Origin: an uncultured Collinsella sp.
GTDB lineage: Bacteria; Actinomycetota; Coriobacteriia; Coriobacteriales; Coriobacteriaceae
Assembly: GCA_900540875.1 (NCBI GenBank)
Contig: UQHT01000013.1
Span: 1-60,816 of the forward strand
Reading direction: 5' to 3'
DNA length: 60,816 bases
Every line of letters begins with the position of its first letter. Within the stretch, counting starts at the first letter, position 1. Under the pieces are notes generated by a model. That model was not told the origin of the DNA. It ran no database searches and saw only the letters and a program-made list of their open reading frames with translations. Below, piece after piece: positions 52,296-60,735 of this stretch. The translations under genes were made by a program, and so were the position numbers.

Positions 52296-53060
52296 TTAGT
52301 GGCAGCCGCAGCCCTCGTGGCCTTCGTGGTCGTGGTGGCCGTGGCAGCCGCAGGAATCGCCATGCTCGTGGGCGTGGTCGTGGTCATGGCCGTGGCAGCC
52401 GCACGTGGCCTCGCCGTTCTGTGCGAGCGTGCCGGCGATAAGGGCCTCGACGCAAGCGTCGCAGCTGCCCTGGGCACCTGCGTATACCGTAATGCCGGCT
52501 TGGGCAAGCGCGTTGATAGCGCCTCCGCCGATGCCGCCGCAGATGAGCGTGTCCACGCCGCCGTTGGCGAGCAGGCCCGCAAGGGCACCGTGGCCGGTGC
52601 CGCCGGTGCCCACGACCTGCTCGTTGAGTACCTTGCCATCCTGAATGTCGTAGATCTTGAACTGCTCGCTGCGGCCAAAGTGCATAAAGATGTTGCCGTT
52701 GTCGTACGTGGTTGCCACCCTCATGGTGTCGACCTCCTTTGCTGGCCATACGGCCGTTGCCGTGGTGATGGGGGAGTACGCGATATTGCCGCCTTCGATG
52801 ATGAGCGCCCGACCATTAACCAGCGCGTTTGCCACTTTGCGATGCGATCGGCTGCAAATAGCCGCCACTGTGGCGCGGGCGATGCCCATCTGCTGTGCGA
52901 CTGCCTCTTGGTTAAGGCCTTCCAGGTCGCACAGGCGCAGCACCTCGAGTTCGTCGACCGTCATGTAGATGGCGTCTCCACTGGCTAGGCCGTCAGGGGT
53001 AAAGCCGCGGTATTCGGGGATGATCCCGACGCGGCGCAATTTTTCGCGTCTTCCTGCCAT
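52296..53060 (-). CDS. DUF134 regulator fused to NifX/NifB-type cofactor domain, His/Cys tail
   Basis: A 254-aa protein in three parts. Residues 1-100 are a DUF134 DNA-binding domain (YMTVDELEVLRLCDLEGLNQ, MGIARATVAAICSRSHRK). Residues about 112-215 are a dinitrogenase iron-molybdenum cofactor-like domain (MHFGRSEQFKIYDIQDGK, LICGGIGGGAINALAQAGI). The last 37 residues are rich in His, Cys, Asp and Gly (CGCHGHDHDHAHEHGDSCG), clearly able to bind metal. It may sense a metal or a metal cluster and regulate itself, since two palindromes lie just upstream. No nitrogenase genes are present. The gene is divergent from thyA. Confidence 0.88.
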   Translation of the reverse strand: MAGRREKLRRVGIIPEYRGFTPDGLASGDAIYMTVDELEVLRLCDLEGLNQEAVAQQMGIARATVAAICSRSHRKVANALVNGRALIIEGGNIAYSPITTATAVWPAKEVDTMRVATTYDNGNIFMHFGRSEQFKIYDIQDGKVLNEQVVGTGGTGHGALAGLLANGGVDTLICGGIGGGAINALAQAGITVYAGAQGSCDACVEALIAGTLAQNGEATCGCHGHDHDHAHEHGDSCGCHGHHDHEGHEGCGCH

Positions 53061-53074
53061 ACACTCTCCTTATC

Positions 53075-53140
53075 TGACATATGTCAACAATAGGATAACG
53101 CGCATGCGCCGCAGAGCAAGGCATTTCTGGCATATGTCAG
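53075..53140. promoter_or_regulatory. Paired palindromic operators upstream of the DUF134 gene
   Basis: TGACATATGTCA (53075-53086) is a perfect palindrome and CTGGCATATGTCAG (53127-53140) a near-perfect one. Their centres are 53 bp apart, about five helical turns. They lie 15 and 67 bases upstream of the DUF134 gene start, in the region shared with thyA. This fits cooperative autoregulation. Confidence 0.6.
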
Positions 53141-53277
53141 AAAAGCAAAGGTGTTGCGTTGGCGCAGACGGTGCTGTGCTGCCGTGCATTGCGTGTGCCG
53201 GCCCAAGTGTCCAATCCGACACTCGCGCGCCTGGGCTAGAATAAAAAATAGCCTATAGGCAACTGACAGGAGGGTCA

Positions 53278-54126
53278 ATGAGCAAGGCTGATCAACAGTT
53301 TGTAACCATGTGCCGCGATATTCTGGACCATGGCACCACCACCGAGGGACAAAAGGTCCGTCCGGTGTGGGAGGATGGCACCCCTGCCTATACCATTAAA
53401 AACTTTGGTGTCACGGCGCGCTATGACCTGCGTGAGGAGTTTCCGGCTCTTACCCTGCGTCGTACGGCCCTCAAATCTGCCATGGATGAGATCCTATGGA
53501 TCTATCAAAAGAAGTCCAATAACGTGCATGATCTCAACAGCCATATTTGGGATGAGTGGGCCGACGAGACCGGCTCCATCGGCAAGGCCTACGGGTATCA
53601 GATTGGGCAGAAGAGCCATTATGCCGAGGGCGACTTTGACCAGATGGATCGCGTGCTGTACGACCTTAAGAACACTCCGTACAGCCGCCGCATTATGACG
53701 AATACCTACGTGTTTAGCGACCTGTCCGAGATGCACCTGTATCCGTGCGCCTACAGCGTGACGTATAACGTGACGCAGCGCCCGCAGGATGACAAACCGA
53801 CGCTCAACATGATTCTCAACCAGCGTAGCCAGGACATTTTGGCCGCGAACAACTGGAATGTGTGCCAGTACGCCATTTTGCTGATGATGGTTGCTCAGTC
53901 GGTCGATATGATCGCTGGCGAGCTGCTGCATGTGATTGCCGATGCCCACATTTACGACCGTCATGTCGATATCGTCCGCGAGCTTATCGAGCGTCCGCAG
54001 TTTGCCGCGCCCAAGGTAACGCTCAACCCCGATGTGCATGACTTCTATGCGTTTACGACCGATGATCTGATTGTCGAGGGCTATGAGCACGGCCCGCAGG
54101 TCAAGAACATCCCCATTGCGGTGTAG
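53278..54126 (+). CDS. thyA: Thymidylate synthase
   Basis: A 282-aa enzyme that methylates dUMP with methylene-THF. The catalytic cysteine C157 is in LYPCAYSVTYNV; RSQDILAANNWNVCQYA and HIYDRHVDIV bind dUMP. The upstream gap has TAGAAT at 53237-53242 and a GTGTC/GACAC hairpin. GGAGGG precedes the ATG. The dihydrofolate reductase gene follows at once, as is common because the two reactions are coupled. Confidence 0.96.
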   Translation: MSKADQQFVTMCRDILDHGTTTEGQKVRPVWEDGTPAYTIKNFGVTARYDLREEFPALTLRRTALKSAMDEILWIYQKKSNNVHDLNSHIWDEWADETGSIGKAYGYQIGQKSHYAEGDFDQMDRVLYDLKNTPYSRRIMTNTYVFSDLSEMHLYPCAYSVTYNVTQRPQDDKPTLNMILNQRSQDILAANNWNVCQYAILLMMVAQSVDMIAGELLHVIADAHIYDRHVDIVRELIERPQFAAPKVTLNPDVHDFYAFTTDDLIVEGYEHGPQVKNIPIAV

Positions 54127-54135
54127 GTGACGCGC

Positions 54136-54654
54136 ATGACGTGTAAGCTTTCTGCCATTGTCGCCGTGTGCGATGACTGGGGTATTGGGTGCGAGGGCGA
54201 CATGGTCGTGTCCAACCGTGCCGACATGCGTCATTTTGTGGCATGCACCAAGGGTTGCCCGGTCATTATGGGTCGCAAGACGCTGTTGAGTTTTCCCGGC
54301 GGACGACCGCTCAAGAACCGCCGCAATATCGTGCTCACGCGCGATGAGGACTTTGCTGCCGAGGGCGTCGACGTGGTGCATAGCGTTGACGAAGCGCTCG
54401 CCGCCGTGGCCTATGAACCCGTTGCGTGGGTGATCGGCGGTGGCGAGGTGTATCGTCAGTTTTTGCCGTACTGCGTGGAGGCCGAGGTCACGCATAACCA
54501 CTGCGTCCATCCCGTGGACACGTGCTTTCCCGACTTGGACGCCGATCCCGCGTGGGAGATTGCGCGGCGTGGCGGTGCTGCCACGATTGCCTCGGGCGAG
54601 GGCGACGAGGGTGTCGATTATGAGTTCGTGACGTATCGTCGCGTTGATGCGTAA
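54136..54654 (+). CDS. folA: Dihydrofolate reductase
   Basis: A 172-aa enzyme that regenerates tetrahydrofolate after ThyA. SAIVAVCDDWGIGCEGDMV, VIMGRKTLLSFPGGRPLKNRRNIV and WVIGGGEVYRQFLPY are the NADPH- and folate-binding blocks. The acidic active-site residue is D in NRADMRHF. The ATG at 54136 has AGGTGA upstream; a GTG at 54127, directly after the thyA stop, is the alternative. Confidence 0.93.
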   Translation: MTCKLSAIVAVCDDWGIGCEGDMVVSNRADMRHFVACTKGCPVIMGRKTLLSFPGGRPLKNRRNIVLTRDEDFAAEGVDVVHSVDEALAAVAYEPVAWVIGGGEVYRQFLPYCVEAEVTHNHCVHPVDTCFPDLDADPAWEIARRGGAATIASGEGDEGVDYEFVTYRRVDA

Positions 54655-54694
54655 ATCGTCTGGCGTGAACGGTATCATCGGGTTGTTTGAATGC

Positions 54695-54724
54695 ATGGGG
54701 CGGCGCTTAGCGTCGCCTCGTTTG
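54695..54724 (+). terminator. Possible terminator after folA
   Basis: GGGGCGGCG and CGTCGCCTC can pair imperfectly across CTTAG, followed by GTTTGG. It is a weak candidate. Confidence 0.4.
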
Positions 54725-54763
54725 GTATAGATGTGCTGTAAAGAAGGGTGCGGGCTGGCTGCT

Positions 54764-55678
54764 ATGACTGATGCCGTTGAGGTGCTGCGAATCGATTCGC
54801 TCGAGGACGAGCGGCTCGATGCCTACGTGCGACTGACCGAGCGCGAGCTGCGCTGCGTGCTGGAGCCGCAAAAGGGCATCTTTATCGCCGAGAGTGCCAA
54901 GGTCATCGAGCGCGCGGTGCGCGCTGGATACCAGCCGGTGAGCTTTCTTTTGGGCGAACGCTGGCTCGATCAGATGATGCCGCTGTTTGAGGAGCTTGTT
55001 GTGCGCGAGGGCGCAGGTCCGGTTCCTGTGTTCGTGGCCTCGATGGAGCTTATGGAGCAGCTGACGGGCTTTAACGTGACGCGCGGTGCACTCGCGGCAT
55101 TTCGTCGCCCGCGACAGATTCCGGTTGATGAGTTCTTGGGCGGCGTCGTCGAGGCGGCGGGGGAGCGCCCGGTGCGCCTGTGCGTGCTCGAGGGCATTGT
55201 CGACCACACCAACGTCGGTGCGATTTTCCGCTCGGCGGCTGCGCTGAACGTCGACGGTATTTTGGTGAGCCCCACTTGCTGTGACCCGCTGTACCGTCGC
55301 TCGGCCCGCGTGAGCATGGGCACGGTGTTCCAGGTGCCCTGGACGCGCATTGGCAGCGAGGTGCGCGTATGGCCGCATGATGGGCTGGCGGCGCTGCACG
55401 ATGCCGGCTTTTCGTGTGCTGCTATGGCGTTGACGGATGATTCGGTGTCGCTGGACGATCCCGCGCTCCAGGAGATTGACCGCCTGGCAATCTTTATGGG
55501 CACCGAGGGTGCTGGCTTGGGCGCCAAGACCATTGCAGGCTGCGACCGCGCCGTGCGTATTCCGATGGCGCATGGGGTCGATTCACTCAACGTGGCCGCG
55601 GCAAGTGCTGTTGCCTTTTGGCAGCTGTGCCCGCATGTGAGCAACGAGTACCACTACCAGCCGGGTCTGTATCACTAG
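54764..55678 (+). CDS. SpoU/TrmH-family RNA 2'-O-methyltransferase
   Basis: A 304-aa enzyme of the SPOUT class. An N-terminal L30e-like substrate domain (about 20-110) is followed by the knotted catalytic domain: EGIVDHTNVGAIFRSAAALN (motif 1), LAIFMGTEGAGL (motif 2), RIPMAHGVDSLNVAAASAV (motif 3). It should methylate a ribose in rRNA or tRNA; the exact base is unknown. The ATG at 54764 starts the conserved part; an ATG at 54731 adds 11 cysteine-containing residues and has no better ribosome site. Confidence 0.9.
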   Translation: MTDAVEVLRIDSLEDERLDAYVRLTERELRCVLEPQKGIFIAESAKVIERAVRAGYQPVSFLLGERWLDQMMPLFEELVVREGAGPVPVFVASMELMEQLTGFNVTRGALAAFRRPRQIPVDEFLGGVVEAAGERPVRLCVLEGIVDHTNVGAIFRSAAALNVDGILVSPTCCDPLYRRSARVSMGTVFQVPWTRIGSEVRVWPHDGLAALHDAGFSCAAMALTDDSVSLDDPALQEIDRLAIFMGTEGAGLGAKTIAGCDRAVRIPMAHGVDSLNVAAASAVAFWQLCPHVSNEYHYQPGLYH

Positions 55679-55803
55679 GCAGATAGTTCGCACCGGGCTC
55701 TGGTTCGGGGCGTTTCGGCCGACGTCGGTCGGTGCTAAGCTGGTATTGGCTTTGGTCTTAAATTGCCGTTTTGTTGTTTGACGTACGCTGGTGGGGAGGG
55801 CGT

Positions 55804-57154
55804 GTGGCTAAGAAATCTACGGCTATCGATGTAACGCAGGGCGTTATTTGGCAGCAGCTGCTGTCGCTGTGCGTCCCTATCTTCTTTAGTTCGTTCTTTC
55901 AGCAGGCATACACGCTTATCGGTACCTATATCGTCGGTCAGTTTGGCGGCAAGCTAGCGCTGGGTGGCATTCAGGCCACGATGGTGCTTACGGAGCTCTG
56001 CATTGGTTTTTGCGTCGGTGTTGGTGCTGGCTGTGCCGTTATTACCGGCCAGTTTTTTGGTCAGCACGATGACGAGCGCTTGAGCCTATCGGTCCATACG
56101 GCCATGACGCTCGCGCTGGTGGGCGGCATTGTCATTTCCATTCTGGGCATGGTGTTTGTCGAGCCGATGCTTGTGTTGATGAATACGCCGCATGAGCTGC
56201 TGGCCGAGGGTGTGGCGTATGCCCGTTGCTACTTTGCCGCCGTGTTTGCGGCGCTGCTGCTCAATATGGGGACGGCGTTGTTGCGCGCCGTGGGCGACAC
56301 GCGCGGTCCGGCGGTCATTATCGCCTCCGGCTGCTTCGTCAACGTTGCGCTCGACATTCTCTTTGTCGCCGTGCTGCACATGGAAGCGCTGGGCTGCGGC
56401 ATCGCGGTGGCGCTGACTATCTGCACCAATGCCACGATGATTGTGATCCGCATGATGCGCGCTCCGGGGGCGTGGCGGTTGTCGCTATCCAAACTCGGTA
56501 TCGATCGCGGCATTTGCAAGAGCATGCTTTCGTGCGGTTTGCCGCTGGGCGTTCAGTCTGCTGCGTATTCGATCTCCAACGTTTTGATTCAGGTGTCGGT
56601 CAACTCGTTTGGAGCCGATGTCACGACCGCTTGGGGTCTTTCCGGTCGCCTGGACGGCATTATCTGGATGGTGACCGAGGCGCTTGGTGTGTCGATTACT
56701 ACGTTCTCGGCGCAGAACTTTGGTGCGCGCAATTACGATCGCATGCGAAAGGGATACCACACGTCGCTCGTGCTTTCATTTGTGCTTATCGGTGGCCTGT
56801 CTGCCGTGCTGCTGGTATTCTCGGGCCCGCTTTTCGCGTCTGTTTATCGACGATGCCGCAATTTCGGCCTACACCACGACGATTCTTCATTTCATCGCGC
56901 CGTTCTACGCGATCTTCTCGATTATCGAAAACGCGTCCGGCTCCATCCGCGGCGCTGGCGTGAGCTTCCAGCCTATGATGCTCACGATCTTCGGCACGGT
57001 CGTGCTCCGCGTGGCGTGGGTGTTCGCGATTATGCCGCTCGACCCCTCGCTCGAGCATCTGCTGCTGGTCTACCCCGTAACCTGGGTAATCACCGCCACG
57101 ATGTTCACCGTCTACCATCACAGCGGCAACTGGCTAGGCCGCGCCACTGCCTAG
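55804..57154 (+). pseudogene. MATE-family efflux transporter, frameshifted
   Basis: The first frame gives a normal MATE protein from the GTG at 55804 (GGGGAGGG upstream): PIFFSSFFQQAYTLIGTYIV, many membrane helices, GTALLRAVGDTRGPAVI. After SGPLFAS (about 56840-56847) the similarity switches frame and continues as FIDDAAISAYTTTILHFIAP, ASGSIRGAGVSFQPM and a normal C-terminus that stops at 57152-57154. In the first frame the reading runs on into unrelated sequence up to 57180. One inserted or two lost bases explain it. It may be a real recent inactivation or a sequence error. Whole, it would be about 449 aa and export drugs or metabolites using Na+ or H+. Confidence 0.85.
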
Positions 57155-57180
57155 CCATTGGGGACGTCCGCAATGGCTAG
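57151..57180. repeat. 30-bp imperfect palindrome, copy 2 of the dispersed element
   Basis: The sequence reads CTAGCCATTGGGGACGTCC and then CGCAATGGCTAG; only one pair of positions breaks the symmetry. The core matches the palindrome at 36903. The TAG at 57152-57154 ends the MATE frame and, on the other strand, the symmetrical TAG (57177-57179) ends cobO. So one element supplies both stop codons of two convergent genes. Confidence 0.85.
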
Positions 57181-57662
57181 TATTCGATGCCTTGGCGGGC
57201 TAGGAGGCCTTCGTCGAAGTAGTGTTTGACGGGGCGCATTTCGGTTACTAGGTCGGCAAGGTCGGCGAGGGGCAGCAAGCCGCGGCCGGTGAGCACGAGC
57301 TCCGTGGTGGTCGGTTTCATCGCGATCAACGCTTCGACATCTTCGCGCGTCACAAAGCCCCGTCGCATGGCTTCTCCCAGTTCATCCAAGATCAGCATGT
57401 CTACCTGGCTAATCTGCTCGCGTGCGAGCTCCATGATCTGCGCGGCGCAAGTCTCGGGCGTGTCGCGATCGGCCTGTACAATGCGTAGTCCCAGGCGCGG
57501 CGCGGCATCGTGTTCGGCGCAGTGCAGCTTCTTGGCAAACTGCAGCATGAGTACGTTGAGACCATAACCTGTGGCACGCAAAGCCAGCCCCAAGGCGGCC
57601 GTGGTTTTGCCCTTTCCGTCGCCCGTGTAGATTTGAACCTTGCCGACTTCCAGTGATGCCAT
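57177..57662 (-). CDS. cobO: Cob(I)alamin/corrinoid adenosyltransferase (CobO/BtuR type)
   Basis: A 161-aa P-loop enzyme that adds the adenosyl group to cobalamin. QIYTGDGKGKTTAALGLALRA holds the ATP loop, and MLILDELGEAMRRGF is the second family block; VLTGRGL follows. No other cobalamin genes are nearby, so it probably serves salvage. It is transcribed away from ftsH, and its stop lies inside the palindromic repeat. Confidence 0.92.
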   Translation of the reverse strand: MASLEVGKVQIYTGDGKGKTTAALGLALRATGYGLNVLMLQFAKKLHCAEHDAAPRLGLRIVQADRDTPETCAAQIMELAREQISQVDMLILDELGEAMRRGFVTREDVEALIAMKPTTTELVLTGRGLLPLADLADLVTEMRPVKHYFDEGLLARQGIEY

Positions 57663-57754
57663 CTCTGTCCTTTCGTGCCCGGCGTCGGTTTATCGCCGTC
57701 TGGGTTGGGTATTCTAGATAGCATTATCAACCCCAGTAGATGGAGTTCAAGCAG

Positions 57755-59647
57755 ATGGAGATGGATGACAACAAACGTAGACGGAATATGATCCTCTACG
57801 TGCTCATCGCCTTCGTCGTCTACCTCGTGCTCTCGACCGTTCTGTTCCCCAACATCGGTCACACGCAGCAGATTACGAAGACCGATTACTCGACGTTTGT
57901 CAAAGCGCTCGATAAGAAGAGCGTCGATAAGGTCGAATACAACACGGACGATTACACCATTTATTACACCAAAAAGGGCGAGGACGAGAATATCGCCTAC
58001 AAGACGACCGGTGTGCCGAATGATGCGGGTTTTACCGATCGCGTGCTTGAATCCGGTGCGTCCCTGGAGTCGGTCGTTCCCGATAAGAACTCGGGTCTGA
58101 TGACCTACTACCTGCTCACGCTTATCCTTCCCATGGCCATCTTCTTCCTTATCGGTTGGTGGCTCAACCGCCGTATGAAGAAGGCTATGGGTGATGACGG
58201 CCCGTCGATGAACTTTGGCGGCGGTGGCTTTGGCGGCGGCGGACTGGGTAAGTCCGGCGCGCGCGTGATCGCCTCCAAGGACGTGGGCGTGACCTTTAAG
58301 GACGTCGCCGGCCAGGAAGAGGCTAAGGAGTCTCTCAAGGAGGTCGTCGACTTTCTGGAGAAGCCGCAGCGCTACGAGGAAATCGGCGCCAAGCTGCCGC
58401 GCGGTGCTCTCCTTGTCGGTCCTCCGGGTACCGGTAAAACCCTGCTTGCCAAGGCTGTGGCCGGCGAGGCGGGCGTGCCGTTCTTTAGTATTTCTGGTTC
58501 TGAGTTTGTTGAGATGTTCGTTGGCCGCGGCGCCGCTAAGGTTCGCGATCTGTTTAAGCAGGCCAAGGAAAAGGCCCCGTGCATCGTGTTTATCGACGAG
58601 ATCGATACCATCGGTAAGAAGCGCGATGGCGGCGGCTTTAGTGGCAACGACGAGCGCGAACAGACGCTCAACCAGCTGTTGACCGAGATGGACGGCTTCG
58701 ATAACCACAAGGGTATCGTCGTTCTTGCTGCTACCAACCGTCCCGACAGCCTTGACCCGGCCCTGCTGCGCCCCGGCCGTTTTGACCGTCGCATCCCCGT
58801 TGAGCTGCCCGACCTGACCGGACGTAAGAACATCCTCGAGCTGCATGCAAAGAGCGTGAAGACGGAGCCGCCGATCGACCTGACCGCGATTGCCCGCGCC
58901 ACGCCCGGTGCCTCGGGCGCCGACCTGGCCAACATCATCAACGAGGGCGCGCTGCGTGCCGTCCGCGAGGGTCGCAAGCGCGCGACTCAGGATGACTTTG
59001 AGGAGTCGGTGGAGGTCGTCATCGCCGGCCAGCAGCGTAAGTCCACGGTTCTGTCCGACCACGAGAAACAGGTCGTGTCCTATCACGAGATCGGCCATGC
59101 CATCGTTGCCGCCCGCCAGAAGGGTTCTGCGCCGGTTACCAAGATCACCATCGTGCCGCGTACGAGCGGTGCTCTGGGCTACACCATGCAGGTCGAGGAG
59201 GATGAGCGCTTCCTGACCACGCGCCAGGAAGTCCTGGACAAGCTCGCTGTCTATTGCGGTGGCCGTGCAGCCGAGGAGCTTATCTTTGGCGAGATGACGA
59301 CCGGTGCCGCCAACGATATCGAGCAGGCCACCAAGCTTGCCCGCAACATGGTGACGCGCTTTGGTATGTCCGACGAGTTTGGCATGATGGCGCTCGGTAC
59401 TGTCCAGAACGCGTACCTCAACCAGGATACGTCGCTCACTTGCGCCCCCGGTACGGCCGAGCGCGTGGATGCAATTGTCGCCAAGCTGATCGAGGATGCG
59501 CACGACCGCGCCCTGCAGATCCTGAAGGAAAACAAGTTTAAGCTCCACGAGCTGGCTCGTTATCTGTACAAGAAGGAGACCATCACGGGCGAGGAGTTTA
59601 TGAATCTCCTCACGCGTGAGAATCCGCTGATGCCAAAGCAGCAGTAA
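57755..59647 (+). CDS. ftsH: ATP-dependent zinc metalloprotease FtsH
   Basis: A 630-aa membrane AAA protease for quality control. Two membrane helices (about residues 13-32 and 117-138) bracket an external domain. A Gly-rich linker (GGGGFGGGG) leads to the AAA domain: VGPPGTGKT, IVFIDEIDTIGKKR, RPGRFDR. The zinc site is HEIGH (SYHEIGHAIV), with the third ligand in the GAANDIEQAT block. The ATG at 57755 has GGAG 9 bases upstream; ATGs at 57740 and 57761 are alternatives. Confidence 0.95.
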   Translation: MEMDDNKRRRNMILYVLIAFVVYLVLSTVLFPNIGHTQQITKTDYSTFVKALDKKSVDKVEYNTDDYTIYYTKKGEDENIAYKTTGVPNDAGFTDRVLESGASLESVVPDKNSGLMTYYLLTLILPMAIFFLIGWWLNRRMKKAMGDDGPSMNFGGGGFGGGGLGKSGARVIASKDVGVTFKDVAGQEEAKESLKEVVDFLEKPQRYEEIGAKLPRGALLVGPPGTGKTLLAKAVAGEAGVPFFSISGSEFVEMFVGRGAAKVRDLFKQAKEKAPCIVFIDEIDTIGKKRDGGGFSGNDEREQTLNQLLTEMDGFDNHKGIVVLAATNRPDSLDPALLRPGRFDRRIPVELPDLTGRKNILELHAKSVKTEPPIDLTAIARATPGASGADLANIINEGALRAVREGRKRATQDDFEESVEVVIAGQQRKSTVLSDHEKQVVSYHEIGHAIVAARQKGSAPVTKITIVPRTSGALGYTMQVEEDERFLTTRQEVLDKLAVYCGGRAAEELIFGEMTTGAANDIEQATKLARNMVTRFGMSDEFGMMALGTVQNAYLNQDTSLTCAPGTAERVDAIVAKLIEDAHDRALQILKENKFKLHELARYLYKKETITGEEFMNLLTRENPLMPKQQ

Positions 59648-59666
59648 TACTAGTTGCGCAGTGTCG

Positions 59667-59706
59667 ATCGCCCCATTTGAGTGTTCATCTCAAATGGGGC
59701 GATTTT
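59667..59706 (+). terminator. Strong terminator of ftsH
   Basis: A perfect 15-bp stem (59667-59681 with 59689-59703), seven-base loop and TTTT tail, 19 bases after the ftsH stop. Confidence 0.92.
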
Positions 59707-59725
59707 GCGTGAGGAGAGTTGTTAT

Positions 59726-60187
59726 ATGAAGATCGTGGTAAGTGCCTGCTTGATGGGCGAGAGCTGTAAGTATAACGGGCTCGATAATTACCATCGCGAG
59801 TTGGTCGAGGCTTGCGATGGTACGGGGACCGAGGTCTTACTGGTATGCCCCGAGGTTTTTGGTGGCCTGCCCACGCCGCGCAAGCCATCCGAGATTGTGG
59901 ACGGTGAGGTCCGCACCTGCGAGGGCATCTCGGTCGATTGCGAGTTTCGCCTGGGTGCCCAGCGCGCGCTCGATATGTGCGAGCACTTTGGCGGCCCGTC
60001 CGAGATCTCTGTGTGCGTCCTTCAGGACCGTAGCCCCTCGTGCGGCGCGGGTCGCGTCTACGATGGCACCTTTAGCGGTACGCTCACCGCGGGCAACGGT
60101 GTTTTTGTCGATCTGCTGCTGCGTCACGGGTACCGTGTGATTCCGGCTAGCGAGTTCGATCCCAGCATGCTGGAACATTGTCCATAG
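59726..60187 (+). CDS. DUF523 family protein
   Basis: A 153-aa protein with the DUF523 cysteine pattern: VSACLMGESCKYNG, LVCPEVFGGLPTPRKPSEI and the QDRSPSCGAGRVYDGTF block. The conserved cysteines suggest a metal or Fe-S site; function is unknown. The ATG at 59726 has GAGGAGAG about 8 bases upstream. It marks the end of the conserved chromosome before mobile-element debris. Confidence 0.9.
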   Translation: MKIVVSACLMGESCKYNGLDNYHRELVEACDGTGTEVLLVCPEVFGGLPTPRKPSEIVDGEVRTCEGISVDCEFRLGAQRALDMCEHFGGPSEISVCVLQDRSPSCGAGRVYDGTFSGTLTAGNGVFVDLLLRHGYRVIPASEFDPSMLEHCP

Positions 60188-60380
60188 CACTCGAACCCAA
60201 CACTTCCTCACGGGTGACCGTTTTGGCATCATCCGTGAAGTTTATATTGAGTACGACCCGGTCATCAAAGACGTAGACCGAGTTGACAGGCACGTACCCA
60301 GGCAGCCCCTCCCCGCGGCTCTCGCGCAGGAACGCGTACACGGCCCTCCCGTCTCTTGCGCCCCTCCCGGAACTGTCCAC
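60185..60380 (-). pseudogene. Possible serine-recombinase C-terminal relic
   Basis: The minus strand encodes AVYAFLRESRGEGLPGYVPV, then NSVYVFDDRVVLNINFTDD and AKTVTREEVLGSS. This resembles the C-terminal end of large serine recombinases from memory. No catalytic domain is present. The frame continues leftward to a stop at 60147, within the end of the DUF523 gene. Weak evidence. Confidence 0.3.
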
Positions 60381-60390
60381 ATCAGTGTAG

Positions 60391-60621
60391 CCAATCCAGT
60401 CCGCCAAGGGCTGCAGCTCGGACAACGCGGCGATGGAGGGCTTCTTCGGCCTGCTCAAGGAGGAGTTCTGGCACGGCAGGGACTGGTCGGACTGGACCCC
60501 CGCCCGCTTCATCGAGGAGCTCGGGGGCTGGATCGGCCGATACAATACGGAGAGGTGCAGCGATGCGCTCGGTGGCCGCACGCCGGCCGAGCTCCGCTCC
60601 GCGCTGGGAAGGGCCGCGTAA
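60391..60621 (+). mobile_element. IS3-family transposase fragment (C-terminal end of OrfB)
   Basis: From just after a TAG at 60388-60390 the frame reads PIQSAKGCSSDNAAMEGFFG, then LLKEEFWHGRDW and ... RYNTERCSDALGGRTPAELR, ending at TAA 60619-60621. This is the end of an IS3/IS150-type integrase core, including the DN..ME.FF segment with the last catalytic glutamate. The first two aspartates and OrfA are missing, so it is inactive. A GGGGC/GCCCC hairpin lies about 57 bases downstream. Confidence 0.8.
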
Positions 60622-60735
60622 CGGTCCAAGAAATCGTCCGCAGTCCCCATTCTTGCCCCTTTGGGACGGCTTCTTGTTGGGGCGTGTCTGCCCCAAACCC
60701 TGCTAGGAACGAGTACAGCAAACTGGAATTTTAAA

